Source: CAVVGZ01 sp963747965 (GTDB taxonomy: Bacteria; Chloroflexota; Anaerolineae; Anaerolineales; Anaerolineaceae). Taken from it: a DNA stretch of 64,000 bases. Shown piece by piece: positions 30,876 through 41,056 of the stretch. Made by a program: the position numbers and the translations under genes. The stretch covers positions 1,057,366 to 1,121,365 of the forward strand of contig CAVVGZ010000007.1 of NCBI GenBank assembly GCA_963747965.1, in the 5' to 3' direction. The notes below the pieces were generated by a model. The model worked only from the letters and a program-made list of their open reading frames with translations. It was not told where the DNA came from and searched no databases. Numbering within the stretch: position 1 is the stretch's first letter; each line of letters opens with the position of its first letter.

Positions 30876-31883
30876 TTACTGGTGAAGTCTGGACGTTATC
30901 AGAAATTAGATCAGGACATATGCGTGAAGTATCGCTAGAATTGTTGGCCTGGGGCAGGAAACTTGCTGACATCCTTGGAACAAAGCTTTGTTCCGTTGTT
31001 TTAATCGATGATATTTCAGAAGAAAGAATAAACCGGCTGATCCAATTTGGCGCCGACAAGGTTTACGTGGTCAAGGATACAGCCCTGGCGAATTTCCTGG
31101 TTGAACCCCACGCCCATGTATTAGAATCCCTGGTCAACACATATAAACCATGGATATTCCTGGCTGGAGCGACAACCACAGGCCGGACGGTAATGCCATA
31201 CCTTTCCATGATTCTTCACACTGGCCTTACTGCCGATTGCACCGGGTTGGAAATTGAACCTGAAACAGGAAACCTGCTTCAAATCCGTCCAGCCATTGGC
31301 GGAAATATCATGGCAACCATTAAAACACCCGAATCACGCCCTCAAATGGCAACTGTCCGTCCGAAATCAATCTCTCTTTTGGATCCTGATCCCGATAGAC
31401 AGGGTGAAATCCTCTATCTGGAGGCACCCGCCAATAGCCTTGAGCTCGAGGATGGTTTATGAGGAGTTTATCCATGAGGGACACAGTACAACCGCACTGG
31501 AAGAAGCCGAGATCGTGGTTTCTGGCGGGCGGGGAATGCAGGAGCCCGGTAGTTTTGAATTAATTCAGGAGTTTGCTCGGGTGATGGGTGGTGTGGAAGC
31601 ATCAGCTCGTCCCCCGGTGGATTTGGGCTGGCAGCCCTACAGCCGTCAAATTGGATTGACAGGTAAAACGATCAGTCCGGCACTGTATATTGCCTGCGGT
31701 ATCTCAGGATCTGTACAACATTTGGCAGGGATACAAACCGCCAAGAATATCATAGCCATTAATTCGGATCCGGATGCGCCTATCTTCCAGGTCTCGGATT
31801 TTGGCATTGTGGGAGATGTGCATGAAATTCTTCCAGTCTTGATTAAACGAATAGAAAATTTCAAACCAATTGATGTGGAATAA
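30872..31883 (+). CDS. etfA: Electron transfer flavoprotein subunit alpha, one frame change
   Basis: About 337 residues. The N-terminal domain has EVWTLSEIRSGHMREVSLEL, FGADKVYVVKDTALANFLVE and PWIFLAGATTTGRTVMPYLS. A frame change near 31457 leads to the FAD domain: AEIVVSGGRGMQEPGSFELI, ARPPVDLGWQPYSRQIGLTG, LYIACGISGSVQHLAGIQTA and INSDPDAPIFQVSDFGIVGD. These are the conserved FAD-contact segments of EtfA. No extra ferredoxin domain is present. It is followed 12 bases later by the DAO-type flavoprotein. Confidence 0.9.
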
Positions 31884-31895
31884 GGAGCATATAAA

Positions 31896-33081
31896 ATGGC
31901 AAAAAAGCGAGTTGGGGTAATTGGTGGAGGAATTGTTGGTACAGCCCTCGGTTACCACCTGAGTTTGTACGAGGACATAGAGGTAACCCTGTTTGAAAAA
32001 GACCAGATTGGCTCAGGGACGACTGCAAAATCAGCCGGCAACGGTGTGTTTGTTTGATGATTCAATCGCCCATGAATTCTGGAATATGCGCCTGTTTGGC
32101 TTTGAAGCCTACCTGCGCATGGAAGATGAAGAGGAAGGCTCAGCCGGATTTGACAAAACCGGCACCCTGGTAGTCGCTACCGATAAAGAGGTGGAGCAGT
32201 TCATCAAAGCTGGCATCGCCCTCTCCAGGGGTGTTGGGTATACAGGAGAATATATTACCGACAAAGCCAGGATTAAAGAAATCCTGCCGGATCTGGACCT
32301 TACAGATGCATTGGGAGCCGGTTGGACCGCTGATGACGGGTATTTTGATGCAACCATGGCTTCCAACACCTATGCCAAGAAGATCAAGGCAAACGGTGGC
32401 AGCGTCCATACCTTCACCAAGGTGGAAAGCCTCAAGATCAGTAATAACAAAATAACCGGTGTGGAAACTAACAAGGGCAGTTTTGATTTTGATGTCGTGG
32501 TGGACGCATCCGGCGCATGGACTCGTTTTACATCCCGTTTGGCCGGGCTTGAACTGCCCATCTGGCATACCAAGGCGGAAGTATTCTTCCTGGTGCCTCC
32601 CAAAAAGAAGTTGGATTACACCTTCCCAGTATTGAAATATCCACGCTTTTATGCCAGGCGGGAAGGGGATAACGTCTTTATTTGCAAGGCGCACCTTACC
32701 ATGGATCTCAATGATCCCATGCATGCCGGTATCTGGGATCCTGATAAGCTCTCAGCAACCGGTGGAACGGATGATTATTTCCTCGAGTTCCTCTTTGGGG
32801 AGCTGGAAAAACATGTGCCGGGGCTGCTTGATTCGGGAGTCGCCTCATCCTGGTTGGGATACCGTGCTGAACCGCCAGATTTCCTGCCCATACTGGGCGA
32901 AACCCCGGTTGATGGTTACATGCTGGCTGTTGGCTGCGGAGGCAATGGTGTCATCGAGGGGCCAATGATCGGGCAGGACCTGGCCATGTATATTGCCACC
33001 GGTAAAAAGACGACCTTGCTGCAGCGCCTTCCTTTAAGCCGTTATGCGAGCAAATTTGATCTCACGGCTGTTCCAAAATAG
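31896..33081 (+). CDS. FAD-dependent DAO-family oxidoreductase, one frame change
   Basis: About 394 residues. ATG 31896 follows TAAGGAG. KKRVGVIGGGIVGTALGYHL is the dinucleotide-binding motif and LFEKDQIGSGTTAKSAG the FAD-diphosphate loop. A frame change near 32040 continues FDDSIAHEFWNMRLFGFEAY. GSFDFDVVVDASGAWT and the terminal DFLPILGETPVDGYMLAVGC and GGNGVIEGPMIGQDLA complete the glycine oxidase/sarcosine dehydrogenase (DAO, PF01266) fold. Because EtfBA precede it, it probably passes electrons to ETF rather than oxygen. The substrate is an amine or hydroxy-acid intermediate of the island, unidentified. Confidence 0.8.
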
Positions 33082-33129
33082 GTGTCACCGTTGTAACTCC
33101 CCTTTTCTTCTGTTTCCATCCTTTTTTTG

Positions 33130-33209
33130 CCCCTCTCCCATTGTGGAGGGGAGAGAGAGAAAGGGATAGAATCCTCGATATCTCCCCCCTTCAAGAATGA
33201 TGAAGGGGG
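33130..33209 (+). terminator. Tandem hairpins after the oxidoreductase gene
   Basis: Two stem-loops. CCCCTC at 33130-33135 pairs with GAGGGG at 33146-33151. CCCCCTTCA at 33185-33193 pairs perfectly with TGAAGGGGG at 33201-33209 over a 7-base loop and is followed by AATTTATTGTTT. The second is a good intrinsic terminator for the operon ending at 33081. Confidence 0.6.
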
Positions 33210-33309
33210 AATTTATTGTTTGTAGCTACTCAGTTTGTAGCGATGGGAGGGGGATAGACATTTCTTTTTGGAAAGACATGAATTTATTTCTTATAATGAA
33301 TGCTAATTA

Positions 33310-33330
33310 TTTCCTTATTATTTCCTTATG
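33310..33330 (+). promoter_or_regulatory. TTTCCTTA tandem motif, site 1
   Basis: Two copies of TTTCCTTA start at 33310 and 33321, exactly 11 bases apart, and the second continues TG. The site lies about 130 bases upstream of the carbamate kinase start. The same pair with the same spacing occurs at 48223, and a single copy at 34454. Confidence 0.45.
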
Positions 33331-33463
33331 TATTCTTAATGATGTTTATGCCATGCTAAATATAGGTTTTTAAATAGCGTTTGGATTATTGGGGAGAATT
33401 TGAAGATTGTTACCAATGCCTTAGAAATGTAAGTCATAATAAGCCCTTTTCTGCTTGATTGGA

Positions 33464-34445
33464 ATGTGTATGTGTGAAACGATTGTAATCATTGTGAGTG
33501 GAGAGGTGTTGGCAAATGGACATGGTCCTTCGATCGAGAACCAACGCCAGAATGCCAGAACCGTTGCTGAGGGATTAGCGCCAATATTAATAAGTAATAT
33601 GAAGGTGATATTGCTCCATGGAAACAAACCCCAGGTGGGTTTTGTTCTCCTTCGCTCTGAGGCTGCCAGCCATGTATTGCACAGTGTTCCACTTGATGTG
33701 TGTGGTGCGGACACTCAGGGCGCTACTGGATAATATGCTGCGTCTGGCGATGCTGAATGTGATGAGGAAACAGGGTTCAGCACGCAATACCATTTGTGTG
33801 GTGACGCATACGTTGGTTGATAACAGCTCTGAGGATGATCAACCATCCAGTGCCATTGGACCCTACTATGACCGCACCCGTGCGTTTCAATACCGTGAGG
33901 CCCGTCATTGGGAGATCATCGAGGAGGAGGGTCGTGGGTTTCGCAGGGTTGTGCCTTCATTGAAGCCGATTGAGATTTTGGAAATGGATAGTATTCGGCA
34001 GTTAGCTGCCAGCGGCGATATTGTTATTGCCGGCGGCGGCGGCGGCATTCCTGTAGCCGTAAATGACAGCGGCGAATTGGCAGGAGTTGAGGCGGTGGTA
34101 GCTACGGAGCGTACTGGTTGTTTGTTAGCTCAACGGATGGATGCAACGGTACTATTGATGGTAGTGTCGAAAGCCGGGAAATACATTTTGTCCGGCCTGA
34201 ATATTGACAAGATGTCACATTTGACCCTGGAACAATTGGATAAAACCCTGGAACATGAAACGTACCCATCCCGAAGGGTACGTTCTCAGCTCCAATCAGC
34301 TTCCGAGTTCCTGCATGGCAATGGGGAGCAGGTGATAATTACCACGCTCGAAAAGCTGCCGGATACGTTGCAAAAAAGCTGGCCTTTGGATAGGGTCGCT
34401 TCAACCGATTATCAGGTAGCTGCATGGGATCATTCTTTAAATTAA
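33464..34445 (+). CDS. Carbamate kinase, one frame change
   Basis: About 325 residues. CETIVIIVSGEVLANGHGPS is the first strand and phosphate loop, with SGEV where most carbamate kinases have GGNA. KVILLHGNKPQVGFVLLRSE matches T-H-G-N-G-P-Q-V-G, and VPLDVCGADTQG the C-G-A-x-x-Q-G motif. A frame change near 33725 continues NMLRLAMLNVMRKQG, VVTHTLVDNSSEDDQPSSAI, GDIVIAGGGGGIPVAV and SGLNIDKMSHLTLEQLDKTL. It makes ATP from carbamoyl phosphate, fitting the two carbamoyltransferases of the island. ATG 33464 or 33470 may be the start. The altered first loop is a real substitution in frame. Confidence 0.8.
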
Positions 34446-34453
34446 GCTTATAT

Positions 34454-34479
34454 TTTCCTTATGCGTACATGATTGGTTC
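34454..34479 (+). promoter_or_regulatory. TTTCCTTATGCG...TGATTGGTT motif, site 2
   Basis: TTTCCTTATGCG starts at 34454 and TGATTGGTT at 34470, 16 bases later. The same two blocks with the same 16-base offset occur at 48234-48258. The site is between carbamate kinase and the binding-protein gene at 34741, so it is placed as an operator or promoter element of the transporter operon. Confidence 0.5.
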
Positions 34480-34740
34480 TTTGATAAAGCACTAAAAATG
34501 TGACGGTTTTGGTAAAGTGTCATTGTTATTTATGTACAATTAGTTCAAACATGAGACTAATATTGACCAATGGCTTATTCTAAGAACAAACAACTTACAT
34601 ACTTCGTTTTGACAAGGCGGGATCGTGAGCAGGTCTTGTTCGCATTTACTGAGGAGGTGAAAATGGATTAGGTTGTATCACTGAAAACCGATAATTGAAA
34701 TGAAAAAACAATATTAAACACCTATGTTTGGAGGAGTATT

Positions 34741-37115
34741 ATGAAACAAAGAATCCTATTTTTACTGTTGATCACCATCCTTTTGATTACTGCCTGCGCT
34801 CCTAAACCTGAGCCGACCGCAGCGCCAGAGGCTGAAGCACCTGCCGCAACTGAAGCCGCACCAGAAGACGCAATGGTCGACGTAATAAAAGTCGGCGCGC
34901 TGTACCCGTTGACCGGCCCTGATGCCGGTTGGGCGGGCGATCCCTATATCAAATCCCACCAGCTGGCGATCGATGAGATCAACGCCGCCGGCGGTATCAA
35001 GTGCCTGGATGGCGCCAAACTCGAACTGGTCAAAGGCGATACCCAGGGCAAGGCCGAAGCCGGCAACTCCGAGATGGAACGCCTGATCACCAAAGAAGGC
35101 GTCGTTGCTGTCATGGGTTCAGCGCTGAGCGGCACCACCCTGCCCGCTTCTGAAATCTCTGAAAAGTACGAAGTGCCCTACATCGTTCCCAACGCTCTGG
35201 ACGGCAGTGATCACCGATCGGGGCATGAAGTATGTATTCCAGACCGTTTCCACACTGCAGCAGTGGGGCGCCGATGATGCCAAGTGGGCTAAGGATCATG
35301 GCGCCAAGACCGCCGTCATCACCGTCCCGAACTTCACCTTTGGCGCAGAAGTGGAAGATACCTGGAAGAAGGGCATTGAAGAGCAGGGCCTTGAGCTGCT
35401 GGATAGCTTCACCTACGAAGGCAACGCTCAGGACTTCACTGACACGATCTTGAATGTCAAGCAGCTGGATCCCGACGTCTGGTTCCTGCTGGGTAACAAC
35501 CAGGCCCCGCAAATCATCAAGCAGGCCAAAGAGCAGGGTTACTACCCCAAGATGGGTATCATCTCCCTGGGTTCGGGTTTTGCCACAACTCTTCTTCTTG
35601 AATGAGGTGGGCGGCAAGGATCTGGCTGACGGCATCATCGTGACGCAGGACTTTGCCCCGGTGAGCACGCTGCAACGTCAGCCGAAGACTTCAAGCAGAA
35701 ATTCGCAGATTACACCGGCCAGGAGCTTGGCGGCACCTACAACACCACCTACGCCTCCACCTGGCTTGCTGGCTGACGCTCTGGAGAAAGCCTGCTCGAC
35801 CGATCCCAAGGTACTGGCCGAGACCCTGCGCACCACCACCTTTACAGGATGGCAAGTGGAGGTTCCAGTGGCCAGAAGCCTCCTTTGACGAGAAAGGCCG
35901 CCTGAAGCAGGCCGCTTCGGTCATTGCCCAGTGGCAGGATGGCCAGCAGGTCGCCATCTGGCCGGATGAACTGGCAGCCGCTGAAGCCGGTTTGGCCGGT
36001 CCCCGGTTGGGATGACCGTGAAGGCGGTCAGCATGGCGCAGCTCTGACGATTGAAGCTCCTGCAGCGACCGAAGACCCCGCTCTGGCCTCCGATTACTCC
36101 CAGGCGCTGCTGAAAGATGCTGCGACCCCGGTGGATACCGCGGCGTACAAGAAAGACGGCCCGTATACCATCGCCGTCTCGCAGCAGGACCCCTCCAATG
36201 GCTGGGGCAACACCTACAATGTCACCATCGATGCTTACGGCAAGGAACTGCTGGAGCAGGGCGTCCTGGCGAAGCCCTGCTCTTCTCCGCCACCAATGAC
36301 TCCAACCAGCAGATCAGCGATGTCGAAAACTTCATCGAGCAGCAGCCGGATGCAATCGTGATTGAGCCTCTGGGCCGCGCCGCTTCAGTGGCTGTGATCG
36401 AGCGCGCCATTGACGCTGGCATCCCGGTGGTGCTGTGCGCCAACGGCATCGAAAGCGACAAGTTCACCACCCGCGTGGATGTCGACTTCTACGAAGTGGC
36501 TTACCGCTCAGGTGAAGGCCTGGCCCAGCTGATGGGCGGCAAGGGCAATATCGTGGTCTTCAACGGTATCGCCGGCGTTGACTCGACCGAGACCTGGGTG
36601 AAGGCTGCCAAGGATGCATGGTCCAAGTATCCGGACATCAAGATTGTCGCCGAAGAGTATGCCCAGTGGAACATTGCCACGGCCAAGCAGAAGATGGAAG
36701 CCATCATGGCTGCCAACCCGCGAAATCGACGGCGTTTGGGCCGGCGGTGGTGAGATGGCCTTGGGCGCTGCCCTGGCTTACGAAGACGCCAACAAGCGAT
36801 GCGCCCAAATTCGCCATGGTCAACGTGCCGAACGGCTTCCTGCGCCTGGCGGACCAGTACAAGTACGAGTTTGTTGGCGCCCCCGATCCGCCATCCATGT
36901 CCAAGTACTGCCTGCAGACCGCTATCGACATCCTGCAGGGCAAGCCGAGTGATGAAGTTCATCAGCCTGCGCACCCTGATGGAGGGCGCCGATCCTTACG
37001 ATCAAACGACCGGTTTCATGCAGTGGTACGTTCCCGAACTGAATGATGACTTCATCCCGCCAGCTGACCGTTGATGTTCAATGCCTACATTGACGGTGGT
37101 TTCGAGCGCAAGTAA
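34741..37115 (+). CDS. Fused LivJ-type and RbsB-type ABC substrate-binding lipoprotein, many frame changes
   Basis: GGAGGAG precedes ATG 34741. MKQRILFLLLITILLITACA is a lipoprotein signal with lipobox, followed by an Ala/Pro/Glu linker. Domain 1 (to about 36010) is LivJ-like: VIKVGALYPLTGPDAGWAGD, INAAGGIKCLDGAKLELVKG, MGSALSGTTLPASEISEKYE, PDVWFLLGNNQAPQIIKQAK. After VPGWDDRE the frame continues without stop through a second linker (ALTIEAPAATEDPALASDYS) into domain 2, RbsB-like: PYTIAVSQQDPSNGWGNTYN, DAIVIEPLGRAASVAVIERA, AGIPVVLCANGIES, AMVNVPNGFLRLADQYKYEF, ending DGGFERK. At least ten indels interrupt the gene, but the junction lies inside one open frame (35924-36361) and has no signal peptide, supporting a true fusion. 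Confidence 0.7.
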
Positions 37116-37152
37116 CAGGTAAATCGTAGTTATTGAAAATTTGGCAAGAAAT

Positions 37153-37188
37153 AACCCATGCCTATCAGAAATTTGGTAGGCATGGGTT
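37153..37188 (+). terminator. Hairpin after the binding-protein gene
   Basis: AACCCATGCCTA at 37153-37164 pairs perfectly with TAGGCATGGGTT at 37177-37188 over a 12-base loop, 37 bases after the binding-protein stop. The T tract is short (GGGTTTA). It probably attenuates the transcript so that the binding protein is made in excess over the transporter subunits. Confidence 0.6.
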
Positions 37189-37443
37189 TACAAATCCTAA
37201 AGTGCGTATCTGCTTTAATAACTGATGTTATACAATATGAGTATCAAAAAATATAAAATTATCACCTGTTATCCAGACAGCTCGAAGGCAAGTATCGTGC
37301 CGTTATGTGGAGGAAAGAGATAGTGAGCGGATGGAATAGGGGGTGGTTTGATTAGAAACCTGAAACAAAAGGTGTTACTGAAAAATATTTGATAGAAATT
37401 ATTTGTTTCATGATCCTGACTTCAAATAACAGAGAAAAATATT

Positions 37444-38964
37444 ATGAATGATGGCAACAAAACACTCATCGCAATCAACAATATTCACAAGGTGTTCGGT
37501 GGTATCTATGCTCTCTCAGATGTCTCTTTTGACCTCAAAGAAGGCGAGATCCATGCGCTTTGTGGAGAAAACGGTGCAGGGAAATCAACTCTGATCAAGA
37601 TTATCACGGGGGCTTATACACCGGATGAAGGCATCATTCAGGTCGGTGGTAAATCATACCGTGGTTTTCACCCGGCTGTTGCTCGTGGGTTGGGTATCAG
37701 CGCTGTGTATCAGGAATTCAATCTCTTGCAGGATATGTCAGTTGCAGAAAATATTTATCTGACCAATTCGCCAATGGGTAATTTGGGCCTCATCAATATT
37801 TCTGAACGCTCCCGCATGGCCCAAAAGATTCTAGAACGTCTTGGTGCAGCTGAGTCGATTGACCCTAAAGAACTGGTAAAGAACCTCAATGTTGGCGACC
37901 AGCAAATTGTGGAAATTGCCAAAGCGTTGGCCATTGATGCACGCATCCTAATCATGGATGAGCCTTCAGCGGTGTTGCCCAGCAGAGATATGGACCGGCT
38001 TTACGAAGTCGTTAAATCGCTGCGTAGTGAGGGGCGGGGAATTATCTATATCTCACACAGGTTGAATGAAATATTTGAACTGGCAGATCGTGTCACGGTT
38101 CTTAAAGATGGAAAGACCATGGGAACCAAAAATATCGCTGATACCCATTACGATGAACTGGTTCAAATGATGGTTGGCCGCGAACTGACCGATATGTATC
38201 CTCCTGCGGATACGAATCTGGGCGATATCCTTCTGGATGTCAAAGATCTTTGTATTGAAAATACTACCTTTAACATTAATTTCAATGTCAGAGCAGGAGA
38301 GATCCTTGGACTGGCTGGATTGGGTGGCAGCGGTCGTACCACAATCGCCAGAGCGCTGGTGGGTCTTGCAAAGATCAATTCTGGTTCAATCCACTATTTT
38401 GGGAAGGAAACCCGCATGACTCCTGCATGGGCAGCCAGAGCAGGTGTGGTTCTTGTGCCCGAAGATCGAAAATCATTCGGTCTTATCCTGGATCAGTGTA
38501 TCCGCTTTAATGTTACACTGCCTAACCTGAGCAAACTTGAACGTTGGGGTATGCTGTTTAAGCGTAATGAAAGAGGACCGGTAATGGCTGTGTTGGAAGA
38601 TCTTCATGTACGCCCATTAAAACCGGAGTTAGAAGCAGGCAGTTTAAGTGGCGGCAATCAGCAAAAAGTGGTTCTTGCCAAATGGCTAATGGCGCGACCA
38701 AAGGTTATTGTTATGGATGAACCCACCCGTGGTATTGATGTCGGCGCCAAGGCTGAAATATATGCTTTGATGCGTAAAATTACTGGGCAGGGTGTGGCAA
38801 TTATTATGGCATCATCAGAGCTGCCAGAGTTATTGGGAATGAGCGATCATATTCTTGTAATGCATGAAGGTCGCATGGCTGGCGAACTTTCTCGAAAAGA
38901 AGCTACCGAGGAAGAGATTATGCGCCTTGCGACAGCCACCAAGAATGCAGCCGTTTATGTCTGA
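37444..38964 (+). CDS. CUT2-type ABC transporter ATPase (RbsA/MglA-like, two ATPase domains)
   Basis: An intact 506-residue protein with two nucleotide-binding domains. Domain 1: LCGENGAGKSTLIKIITGAY (Walker A), LNVGDQQIVEIAKALA (signature region), ILIMDEPSAVL (Walker B, where DEPTAAL is usual), YISHRLNEIFELADRV. Domain 2: LAGLGGSGRTTIARALVGLA (Walker A with Arg for Lys, normal for this family), LSGGNQQKVVLAKWLMARPK, VIVMDEPTRGIDVGAKAEIY. This type energises uptake of pentoses, hexoses, nucleosides, autoinducer-2 and some other solutes. It follows the binding protein by about 330 bases containing the terminator-like hairpin. Confidence 0.9.
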   Translation: MNDGNKTLIAINNIHKVFGGIYALSDVSFDLKEGEIHALCGENGAGKSTLIKIITGAYTPDEGIIQVGGKSYRGFHPAVARGLGISAVYQEFNLLQDMSVAENIYLTNSPMGNLGLINISERSRMAQKILERLGAAESIDPKELVKNLNVGDQQIVEIAKALAIDARILIMDEPSAVLPSRDMDRLYEVVKSLRSEGRGIIYISHRLNEIFELADRVTVLKDGKTMGTKNIADTHYDELVQMMVGRELTDMYPPADTNLGDILLDVKDLCIENTTFNINFNVRAGEILGLAGLGGSGRTTIARALVGLAKINSGSIHYFGKETRMTPAWAARAGVVLVPEDRKSFGLILDQCIRFNVTLPNLSKLERWGMLFKRNERGPVMAVLEDLHVRPLKPELEAGSLSGGNQQKVVLAKWLMARPKVIVMDEPTRGIDVGAKAEIYALMRKITGQGVAIIMASSELPELLGMSDHILVMHEGRMAGELSRKEATEEEIMRLATATKNAAVYV

Positions 38965-39004
38965 AATAATGATTGGTTTTCAATCAATAAGTCATAGGTG
39001 AATT

Positions 39005-40028
39005 ATGGCAGATGTTTTAGAACAAGCACGAAACAACAGCTCGGTACGTTGGGTTAAGCAGTCCGCATTTATTCGAAATAATGCTTCAGTGCTGTTGATC
39101 TATTTTTTTATTCTAGTATTGATCGCTATTGGGTCAACATATTCCGACCGTTTCCTGACGGCAACTAATCTGGTCAATATTATGCGGCAGTCAATTGTGC
39201 TGGGTTTGATTGCAATCGGGCAAACGGCCGTTCTGCTAACCGGGGGTATGGATATTTCTCAAGAAATGGTTGCTCGCCTGGTTGGGCTTACGATGGCAAC
39301 CATTTTTGCCACGAATGAGAGCAATCCTGCACTGATCATTCCATTGTTAGGGCTGGGAATTGCCATCGGGGTTGCCCTGGGCTGGTTCAATGGTATATTA
39401 ATTACCCGAACGCATGCCGCACCTTTCATTATCACATTTGGTATGGCATTCATACTCAGGGGGGTCAATTTCGCAATTTCCAATATCCCTATCCGGGGTA
39501 TCCCTCCTGAATATCTCAAGATCTATGAAGCCAAGATCGTTCTTGATTTCATTGATCTGAAAATTCCACTTAATGTGATCGCCATGCTCTTGGTCTGGTG
39601 CCTGGTATGGGTCTTTACTACCCGTTCACGGTTACGGGCGCGATATTTATGCAGTCGGTGGATCTGCACGTGTCGCCCAGCTTGCGGGAATTAACATTCG
39701 AAAAACCGTGATCTGGGCCTATGTATTTAGCTCGGTTTTTGCAGCCCTTGGCGGCTTGTTCTTACTGGCTCGCAGTGGTGTGGGCGACCCCAGTGCTGCC
39801 GAAGGCCTTACCTTCAAGGCCATCGTAGCTTGTGCCATTGGGGGCATCAGTCTCTATGGTGGCCGCGGTTCCATTTGGGGTACATTGGGTGGTGTGATAC
39901 TGCTCACGCTTCTGGGAAATTTTTTCAACTTGCTACAGGTAAACATCTACCTCCAGGATTTGATGCTGGGTGTCATCGTCCTCATTGCAGTTGCTGCCTA
40001 TAAAAGTAAGAGATTGGGTGCCTTATGA
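39005..40028 (+). CDS. CUT2-type permease 1 (RbsC-like), one frame change
   Basis: About 340 residues with eight to ten hydrophobic segments. LTATNLVNIMRQSIVLGLIA and IGQTAVLLTGGMDISQEMVA give the conserved G-G-x-D-I-S motif of this permease family. AAPFIITFGMAFILRGVNFA follows. A frame change near 39640 continues GRDIYAVGGSARVAQLAGIN, VACAIGGISLYGGRGSIWGT and LQVNIYLQDLMLGVIVLIAV. It overlaps the second permease (ATGA at 40025). The pair forms a heterodimeric channel with the ATPase upstream. Confidence 0.87.
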
Positions 40029-41029
40029 GATCTACGAGTTTGTTTTTCAAGAAGTTAAACTTGTTTTCGGAATTTCGTCCTTCGCCTAAGGTGGTGCGTG
40101 GCGTCGACCTTGCCGGTCAATGGGCTGCGCCGATCATGATTGTGGTCGTATTAATTATTGCAGCCCTGGTGGCGCCATCCTTTTTCAAGGCGAGCAATCT
40201 GAAGAATATCGCCATTCAGGTGTCGGTGCTTGGTGTGGTGACAGTAGGACAAACCCTGGTATTGCTGAACCGTTCAATCGATATGTCGGTCAGTGCGGTC
40301 TTAGGGCTTGGCGCTGTGATTGTAGTGCAAACAAGTGCGGGCACCTCAATTGTTACTTCCCTGCTACAGGCATTCTTTATCGCAGCATTGATCGGCCTGG
40401 CAAATGGTTATCTGATTGCAAAACGCCATGTACCCCCATTTGTGGCTACCTTTGGCATGCTCGTTTTTGTTGCTGGAGCCCGGCTTGCTGTAACCAAAGG
40501 GCAGGCTAGCGGCACTGTGCCTGATCTATTACGTGCGATCAGTATTCAAAATGTTGGACCGATACCGGCTGCTCTGCTGGTATGGCTGATCGTCAATATG
40601 GTCGCCATTTTTGTTCTGCGTTTTACTCGTTACGGAAGATGGGTCTACGCCGTTGGTGGTAACCCAGGGACAGCAAAGTATGCTGGTGTCAATGTGGATT
40701 GGGTCATCATCGGTTCCCACATGGTCACTTCTTCACTTGCCATGTTAGGTGGTTTGCTATTAAGTGGGTATGTCGGGTACCTCGACCTGACGATGGGGCA
40801 GGATTACAACATGAACTCCATTGCTGCTGCGGTTGTGGGCGGCACAACCTTCGCCGGTGGGCATGGCAATATGTTTGGCACCGCCGCTGGTGTGCTCTTG
40901 TTAATTATGCTGCTCAACCTGGTTGTTGTTCTGGGTTTGCCTGTGCAGTGGCAGTATGCCATGCAAGGCACAGTATTGGTACTTGCAACGGCGCTGCAGG
41001 GATTTCGTCAGTTCCTCTTAACCCGATAA
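40025..41029 (+). CDS. CUT2-type permease 2 (RbsC-like)
   Basis: An intact 334-residue permease. FFKASNLKNIAIQVSVLGVV and TVGQTLVLLNRSIDMSVSAV correspond to the substrate-gate segment, but here the usual G-G-x-D-L-S reads NRSIDMS. VPPFVATFGMLVFVAGARLA, VGGNPGTAKYAGVNV and AAVVGGTTFAGGHGNMFGTA are typical. A positively charged N-terminus precedes the first helix. It overlaps the previous permease by 4 bases and is followed 27 bases later by the branched-chain-type permease, so both transporter sets are in one transcript. Confidence 0.87.
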   Translation: MRSTSLFFKKLNLFSEFRPSPKVVRGVDLAGQWAAPIMIVVVLIIAALVAPSFFKASNLKNIAIQVSVLGVVTVGQTLVLLNRSIDMSVSAVLGLGAVIVVQTSAGTSIVTSLLQAFFIAALIGLANGYLIAKRHVPPFVATFGMLVFVAGARLAVTKGQASGTVPDLLRAISIQNVGPIPAALLVWLIVNMVAIFVLRFTRYGRWVYAVGGNPGTAKYAGVNVDWVIIGSHMVTSSLAMLGGLLLSGYVGYLDLTMGQDYNMNSIAAAVVGGTTFAGGHGNMFGTAAGVLLLIMLLNLVVVLGLPVQWQYAMQGTVLVLATALQGFRQFLLTR

Positions 41030-41056
41030 TGAAACCAACAAAGGAGAAGAAGATAA

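Noticed and set aside
34741..37115. Frame changes in the binding protein considered as programmed frameshifting
   Set aside because: There are ten or more at unrelated sites without slippery heptamers or downstream structures, and similar breaks affect unrelated genes.
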